Positions 58,001 to 64,000 of a DNA stretch of 64,000 bases are shown in pieces. Both the position numbers and the translations under genes were made by a program. Source of the DNA: Penium margaritaceum (lineage: Eukaryota > Streptophyta > Zygnematophyceae > Desmidiales > Peniaceae); the NCBI GenBank assembly GCA_023375785.1, contig SZWC01000573.1:138971-202970 (forward strand), given 5' to 3'. Below the pieces are notes generated by a model. That model searched no databases, was not told the DNA's origin, and saw nothing but the letters and a program-made list of their open reading frames with translations. Position 1 is the stretch's first letter, and every line of letters begins with the position of its first letter.

Positions 58001-58225
58001 TGAGAAACTACTTGGAAGCTTCCTAGATTTACTACTGCTGTGGTTACACAGTCCAGTCAGCTTGCGCACTAGCAAGCAAGCAGGTGCAAGATCAACAAGC
58101 GTTAGGCTAGGGAGACGCCCAAAGTCTCATATGCTCCAATAGTTTAGCAATGCGGAGAGGAATGACGACTTAAAAGCACACATCATAAATACTTGCCGAG
58201 GTGCACAACGGGTGATGCACGCGAT
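58001..58225 (-). repeat. part of a Copia-A 5' LTR, cut by Copia-B copy 2
   Basis: The minus strand ends TTTCTCA at 58001 and aligns with the last 200 or so bases of the Copia-A LTR (about 5070-5280). The homology stops at 58225 where Copia-B begins, so the rest of this LTR should lie past the window's right end. Confidence 0.83.
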
Positions 58226-59075
58226 TGTTGGTTTGTGTCTCACATCTCTCACTTGTACTCTGTTTTGTCCTCCCGACTTGTGCACATCGGCATGCACATG
58301 ACTGACGGCGAGACCCGACGCTGATGGAGTGTCATCCGGTGGAGCCGACGCATGCCGAGGCCCACACGCAGTTCACTGGAACCTCCTCCCTCCTTCGTAC
58401 TCAGCTCCATTGGCAGACCTCCTCGGCGGTCATGCCGCCGACAAGAACTGTCACTGCATATGCTGCCTGCATGTGTCGAGCGTCGTGTTTGACTACATTG
58501 TTGCGTCCGCAGCGCTGTGTCATGCCCTGGGTCCAAGTTTCATGACTTTCTTGCACTGTTGCTACCGGGGGTTAGCATAGACGCTGCGTGGGTTTAGGCA
58601 GCCAGAACTCCTCACTGCTATTTTTCTAGCTGATTCTGACTGCACGACTGCGTTTGCAGCGTGCGTATTATGGTATGGTCTAGTTTTCAGGCAAAACGGA
58701 CGACGCCCGGGTTTGGGCTGTCGGTCGTCTGGCAATGCTCACCAAGAATACCTGCCAGCCTGAAAATAGAGCTATTTTCTGATTGGCTGGTGAACAGAGT
58801 AACAAGCTCTATAGAGCTGGGGGGGGGGGAGCTAGAACTTGGAGGGGCCTCCCATTGTTGTTTATTCTTTACTCCTATTCAGTTACTTCCAGTTTTCAGC
58901 TGCTTTCTGGCGCTAACAATGGCGCGCGCACTTCTGAGTAACAGACCCAGAGCATCTAGACTAAGCCTCCAGAGCAGCGGAGTGAGGGGGCAGGAGACTT
59001 AAGCAACAAGCATGGAAGCCCGCACGTTGCATCAACAACGCCGCTGCCCGAACCTGCTGCTTAGTATTTCTAGCT
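58226..59075 (+). repeat. 5' LTR of Copia-B copy 2
   Basis: It starts TGTTGGTTTGTG and ends TTTCTAGCT before the primer-binding site. It is homologous to both LTRs of copy 1 and has the same TG...CT ends. Confidence 0.92.
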
Positions 59076-59087
59076 TGGTATCAGAGC
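59076..59087 (+). other. primer-binding site of Copia-B copy 2
   Basis: TGGTATCAGAGC, the full initiator-Met-tRNA complement, follows the LTR directly. Confidence 0.9.
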
Positions 59088-59369
59088 CAGAGCATAGCAG
59101 CAGTAGAAGAAGACTGGCGTATAGGTGCCAGACAACGCCGGCGGACCCCCACACGCGCCAGTGCAGGGGAAATGCTGCCGGATTTTTCCCGAGAGCATTG
59201 ACCAGCCTGGTGGCGGCGTCAGAATTCTCCCCACGGCCACTGAGCCAGGGGAAATGCTGCCAAAATTTTTCGGCAACACTGTCCCCCATGTGTGACGCGA
59301 GGAGGTGAGCGGCCAGCGACGTCAGGCATCACGACGAAGACGCACGTCAACCAGGTGTGATCGTTCTGC

Positions 59370-60660
59370 AAGCAGCAACAGCGGCAGCAGCTTGCAGCAG
59401 CAGTAGCAGCCGGTAGCAACAGCAGCGCACGATAGCTTGCAGTAGTAGCATTTCGCAGCAGCTTGCAACAGTAGGACGGCGTAGCAACAGCAAGCAACAG
59501 CAGCAACCGACTACAGCAACAACGGCAGCGAGCAACAGTAGCAGTCGGCTGTAGCAGCAACAGCAACGAGTAGCAGCAGCTTGCAGCAAGTAGCAGCAGC
59601 AGCTGTAGCAGCAGCCAGTAGCAGCCCGCAGCTGCAGCAGCTGCATCATGCAACGGTAGTGGATGCAATTGGAGCTGCTCGCAACTCACCATTCGGAGCG
59701 ATCTACGAGTTACGAGCAGTGAGCTTGCTCGCAGCCCGCAGCAAGCAGCGAGCAGTGAGCACCGAGCTTGCTGCTCGCTGCTCGTGGCTGGTAGCGAGTA
59801 GTGAGCTCGCTGTGCCACCAAGCAGAATAGAAAAAAAGGGGAAACTCAAGAAAAACATTCCCCCACCCCATAGGTACCTTTGCAGCTACTGCTACTACCA
59901 CCACGGCTGCTACATCTGCCACAGCACCCGTAGCAGCACACAACACCCCAGCAACAGCAGCAGCGGCTGCTGCAGTAACAATAACAACAGCAGCATCAGC
60001 AGCAGCAACATCAGCCACAGCAACAGCAGTAGCAGCAGTAGTAAACCAACAGCAGCTACTGCAGTAGCAGGAGCAGCAGTAGCAGCAGCAACAGCAACAG
60101 CAGCAGCCAACATCCTGTGGCTAATGTAGTAGCGGCTTCAGCAACAACCACTACTGACATCAGCAACTTTTCAGCTGACATCACTTATGACGTCATAAAA
60201 AGAAAACAAGGGGTAGAAACTTTGCAGACAACGCAACAATAGCTGCTAAAGCCAACCATCTCTTATTGACCTTGTTGCTGACGTCCCTTCTCACATCAGC
60301 AACACACACAAAGAAAAACAAAGAAGAAATAAAAAACAAAAAAAGGGGGAAAGGGGAACCAATGGTTACCAACCCTAGTGGGGAGGGGTCCTCCTCTGAT
60401 GGGGGAACCCCTAGCCCTCCTTTCCTGCATCAGCTATAGCAACTGTAGTAGCCACAGTAACAGCAACAACGGCAGCAGCAGTAGTAGCAGCAGCAGCAGT
60501 TGTAGCAGCAGCAGCCACGGAAACGGCAGTAGCAACAGCAGAAGCAACAGCAGCAGTAGCAGTAGGAGCAGCAGTAGCAGTAGCAGTTGTAGCAGTAGCA
60601 GCTGCTACTGTAGCAGCAGCAGCAGTAGCAGTAGCAAGAGCAGCAACAGTAGCAGCGCCA
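59370..60660 (+). repeat. AGC-rich leader of Copia-B copy 2
   Basis: Two AGC/AAC/AGT-rich tracts (about 59370-60115 and 60430-60660) mirror those of copy 1. A conserved phrase containing GGGGAGGGGTCCTC (60379 here, 11311 in copy 1) separates them. Apparent Ser, Leu or Cys runs are compositional. Confidence 0.85.
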
Positions 60661-61815
60661 ACACCCTACAAGCTCTGTCATCGGTCCTTCTACCTGGACA
60701 GATCCGCTCGCTGCTTTGCGCCAGCAGCTTGCAATGCCCACACAACAGCTAGCGGCACTACAGCTGCCCCCACTGCCACCGTTGCAGCAGTCGCAGCAGC
60801 AGCATCAACAGCCGCCGCCACAATAGCAGAACCCGCCGCCGTAGTAGCCACACCAGAATTAGCAAGCACCGTTTGTTCCACCTGGGTACGCAAGTCTCGT
60901 GGTCTCCTCGGCCACGCAATACTTGGCACAGCAATATGCCCAATGCCAACAACAGACAGTGACGTCAGTCCTAGGCCCCACTATGGGTGCAGGCCACAAG
61001 CCAAAGGACTTTGAAACCCTGCCGCGGTCGCTTCAGGCTGGCGACCAGTTTCGGAGCTGGGAGCTCAGCTTCCGGATCTGGGCACAGGGCGAGGGCCTGT
61101 GGCCTTTCTATGTCCTGCCCTTTGATTCTACTCAAGCCGACCAGGTTTATGACGCCGGTCGCGCCGTGCGGGCCCTTGTCCCTGTCGCCCCTCCAGCCAC
61201 ACGCCTCGCCCTTGAGCCCTTCCTTGGCGACCTCACCACTGGCGCCCTTCCTAACCCGGTAGCAGCCTAGCACGTACTCACGCGCCCTCATCGCCTGTCT
61301 AGTGATGCTGAGACCAGCCGCTTGCTCCGGGAGTTCAACTCCCTCCGCATGGGGGAGACCAAGACAGTCACCTCCTATTGGCAGTGCACAGAGGACCTTC
61401 TACGCCGCCTCGGAGACGCCGTACCACCCCCTCTCTCCGCACTCTTGACCAATAAGTGCGGAGCCACCGACCCCTTCTCCGACGCCTTTGTTGACTACTC
61501 CAAGGACGTTCTCCCCCCGATGACTGCCCAGAGCACACGTATGCCCTGGGCATACAAGCTCTTCCTCCTCATCGAGGAAGCTTGTCAGGAGTCACACATC
61601 CATCGCACGGAGTCTCTCGCCTCTCCTGCCATCGTCTCAATGGCTGTCGCCGCCCTAGCAGCAACAACTGCGTCTTCCGGCGCCTCCTCTTCTGGCAAGA
61701 AGAAGAAGAGGGGCAAGAAGGGCAAAGGGCCTTAGCAGCAGACTAGCGGATCAGGCAGCGCCAGCCTTGTCTGCCGCAATTGTGGCCAGTCAGGACACGG
61801 GTGGTACACGTGTTG
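60660..61815 (+). pseudogene. Copia-B copy 2 gag and CCHC knuckle remains
   Basis: The gag wording includes SSATQYLAQQYAQCQQQTVT, FRSWELSFRIWAQGEGLW, RALVPVAPPATRLALEPFLG and SYWQCTEDLLRRL. Then come a Lys-rich GKKKKRGKKGKG (near 61700) and the nucleocapsid knuckle CRNCGQSGHGWYTC (61772-61813). It matches copy 1 at 11700-12610. Confidence 0.88.
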
Positions 61816-61829
61816 ACTCCTGACTAACG

Positions 61830-63720
61830 AGGCTTGTGTCATCGCCACCATGCGTGGCCACCGTGAGCTCCGCCTTGCCACTAGTGCCGTGACCGTTGTT
61901 GCTCTTGCTGCATCTGCGCCGCCCGTGATGGCTCCACAGCAGCTTCTTCCATACCCACAGCTGGCCACACCCACTGCTCCATTTCTGGTGCCTTCCTTTC
62001 CCTTCCTAGACTCCGGCGCCATCACACCGCAGTCGGTCTACTCCGTCGGACACTCCGCCCGCAAGCGCCAGCTGGAGCAGTTCATCGCCTTCCAGCTTGG
62101 CCTTGCTCGCCCTCCTCCCCAGGGAAGTGCGAGTTGCGCTGTCGCTAGTTCCTCCCCACCCTGCATGACAGAGTCGGTGCTGCGATCATGTCCTGCATCT
62201 CCGTTCGTCCCGTCCTCCGCCGTGCCCAGTCCTCCTGCTCCTCTTTGTGACGATGTCGCCTGACTAGACAACTGGCACTCCCGGTTTGCACCTCCGTGCA
62301 CTTCGTCAGCGTCGCTTGTCCATTGCCATGTGACTGTCAGTGACCTGGCCACGCCGGTCTAGGATCTGTCAGAGACTTGGATCATCGACTCCGGGGCCAC
62401 GCATCACATGACGGTCTCGCTTGAGGCCTTCAGTGTTCTTGGTCCTGTCATCGATGTCACCAGAGTTCGGACGGGATCTGGTCAGGTGCTGCCTGCTCGT
62501 GGTGTCGGCGTCGTTCGTTTCCCTGGTCCAGCTGGTGGTGTCTTCTTGATTGATGTTCTTTTCGTCCCTGGACTTGAGCTCGGCCTTCTGTCTGTCACCG
62601 CCCTTGATCGCATGAGCATGGACGTTCTGCATTCACGTGGTGTGGGCACTCTGTCGTTGCGCCTGTCCAGTCGTGTTGTTCTGAATGCCACCGCCCGTGG
62701 CAACTTGTGGCACTTACCTCGCCTGTCCGCTCCTACCCATGTCTCCTCCTCGTCGACAGATACTGGCCATTTGTTTGTTACTAGCACCCTATCTCCGTAG
62801 CACACACGTCTCCTGCATTGCCCCATCTGTCACGTCCACTCTGCTGCTATTGATAGCATGCTTCGCACACAACCAGCCACGGGCCTTGACTCAGCCTCCT
62901 TTCCTCTGCCGTGTCCGACCGAGTGCATTGATTGTGCTCAAGGCAACATGCACCGTTCCACCTATCCCCTGTCTGCCTCTCAAGCTTCCGCCCCGCTCAA
63001 CCTGGTTCACTCTGATGTCATGGGTCCTCTCCCAACAGAGTCCGTCGGTGAGCACGGTCCTTACGTCCTGACCCTTACGGGCGACTATTCTCGCTATCAC
63101 TAGGTCTTATGGCTTCGGCAAAAGAGCGATATCACTCCCACCATTTGAGACTGGCTTGTCCACGCTGAACACGAATGTGGTCACCCTCTCCGGCGCTTCC
63201 GTTCTGATCATGGGGGTGAGTTCCTAGGGGAGACCACACTCTTCCTTGCCTCCCGTGGTGTTTATCATGAAACGTCGGTGCCTTACACACCAGCCCGGAA
63301 TGGCATCTCTGAGTGCTCGAACCGCACCATGGCTGACGCCGTCCGCACCATGCGGGTCGAATCCGGCATCTCTGACGGCTTCTACTTCGAGGCTCTGACC
63401 TACATGACGTGGGTCTGGAACCGGATTCCCCATGGACCCATTCCTCGTCAGTCCACCCCATACCAGCACTGGTGTGGAGAACGATCCGACCTGCGTCCGG
63501 CCCGTGTCTGGGGGTATGTCGCCATCGTGTGGTTGCCTGCCCCGCACCAGGGTGGCAAGCTCGGGCCTCGCGGTCGTCCGTGTACCTTCCTTGGCGTCTT
63601 GCGCCAGTCAAAGGCATGGCGCTTTTGGGATCCCACCCGCCATTGCTTCGTCGAGTCCTGCGATGCCCTCTTCTTTGAGGACCTGTTCTGCACGACCTCG
63701 TTTGCTCCGATGCGTCGATG
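61830..63720 (+). pseudogene. Copia-B copy 2 protease and integrase remains
   Basis: Protease TWIIDSGATHHMT lies near 62375, followed by VRTGSGQVLPARGVGVVRF. GAG-pre-integrase CAQGNMHRSTYP lies near 62940. Integrase has LVHSDVMGPLPTESVG, TPARNGISECSNRTMAD (near 63285) and the FWDPTRHCFVESCDALFFED closing segment (near 63630). Confidence 0.9.
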
Positions 63721-63821
63721 TTCCTCCCGTCGTGTGGGGGAGTGGTGGGTCTGTCCTCTGTCCTGTCGCGTCCGGGCGTTCCATTGTCTGCGCCCGCGGG
63801 TCCGTCTTCATCGGCTGCACC

Positions 63822-64000
63822 ATCTGCGTCAGACAACCCCTTAGGGCCGGCTACCCCGTCCGTGTCCGCCAGCCCCTCAGGGCCGGCTGCCCTGTCCGTG
63901 TCCGCCAGCCCCTCAGGGCCGGTTGCCTCATCTGTCTCCGCCAGCCCCTCAGGGCTAGCTGCCCCATCTGCGTGTGATCGCCCCTTAGGGCCAGCTGCCA
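63822..64000 (+). repeat. 36-bp tandem repeats, Copia-B copy 2 linker
   Basis: Units start at 63822, 63858, 63894, 63930 and 63966, the last cut by the window end. Each encodes a variant of a 12-residue unit resembling SVSASPSGPAAL. The same position in copy 1 holds five units (14107-14286). Confidence 0.9.

Larger units (their letters stand above)
58226..64000 (+). mobile_element. Ty1/copia fossil, Copia-B copy 2 (5' part)
   Basis: The 5' LTR, primer-binding site, AGC-rich leader, gag, CCHC knuckle, protease, GAG-pre-integrase, integrase and start of the 36-bp linker follow the plan of 9131-17175. RT, RNase H and the 3' LTR lie outside the window. It is inserted in a Copia-A LTR; the predicted target duplication is GCGAT (58221-58225). 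It has fewer breaks than copy 1 over the same stretch but is broken in several places. Confidence 0.93.

Overview
The window looks like a repeat-dominated stretch of nuclear DNA from a large streptophyte genome (land plant or charophyte alga). The grounds are Ty1/copia elements with initiator-Met-tRNA primer sites, a Ty3/gypsy chromovirus with a chromodomain, a BED-DUF659-hAT transposase of the plant kind, a plant-type nodulin-like transporter exon, and frequent microsatellites. Chara-like algae fit this picture, but that is a guess. Assembly seams are common: single Ns at 1571, 2297, 4733, 5827 and 33460, and gaps at 31870-32584 and 45256-45460. Two of the single Ns separate near-identical direct repeats.

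Layout. 1-5280: 3' part of a copia fossil (Copia-A) with its 3' LTR, then a scrap of another copia RT (5285-5640) and a TGCG microsatellite. 5828-6054 (minus): the only convincing host coding sequence, the first exon of a nodulin-like MFS transporter. 7952-24524: an old chromovirus with an imperfect 5-bp target duplication. Its leader is split by a nearly complete copia fossil (Copia-B, 9131-17175) flanked by the exact duplication AAGAC. 24525-31869: AT-richer DNA with a probable TRIM (26038-26381) and an old minus-strand copia (Copia-D). 32585-34180: AT-rich DNA and CA arrays. 34182-45232 (minus): a copia (Copia-E) interrupted by another copia (Copia-C, 36468-42635), which carries two related TA-flanked inverted-repeat DNA elements at 38010-38512 and 41779-42554. 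46006-46689: a plus-strand Copia-A LTR facing a truncated minus-strand one. 46722-50880 and probably onward to 58225 (minus): a second Copia-A. 51829-55156 (minus): a degraded hAT transposase lying between its parts. 58226-64000: a second Copia-B, inserted into the Copia-A LTR at 58001-58225.

Almost everything here is decayed transposable-element coding sequence and no intact gene set operates together. The main interest is the nesting order, the two related TIR elements, the TRIM, the TG...CT-ended copia family with its long AGC-rich leader, the 36-bp repeats that recur between integrase and reverse transcriptase, and the hAT transposase with a basic Gly/Ala/Lys repeat tail.
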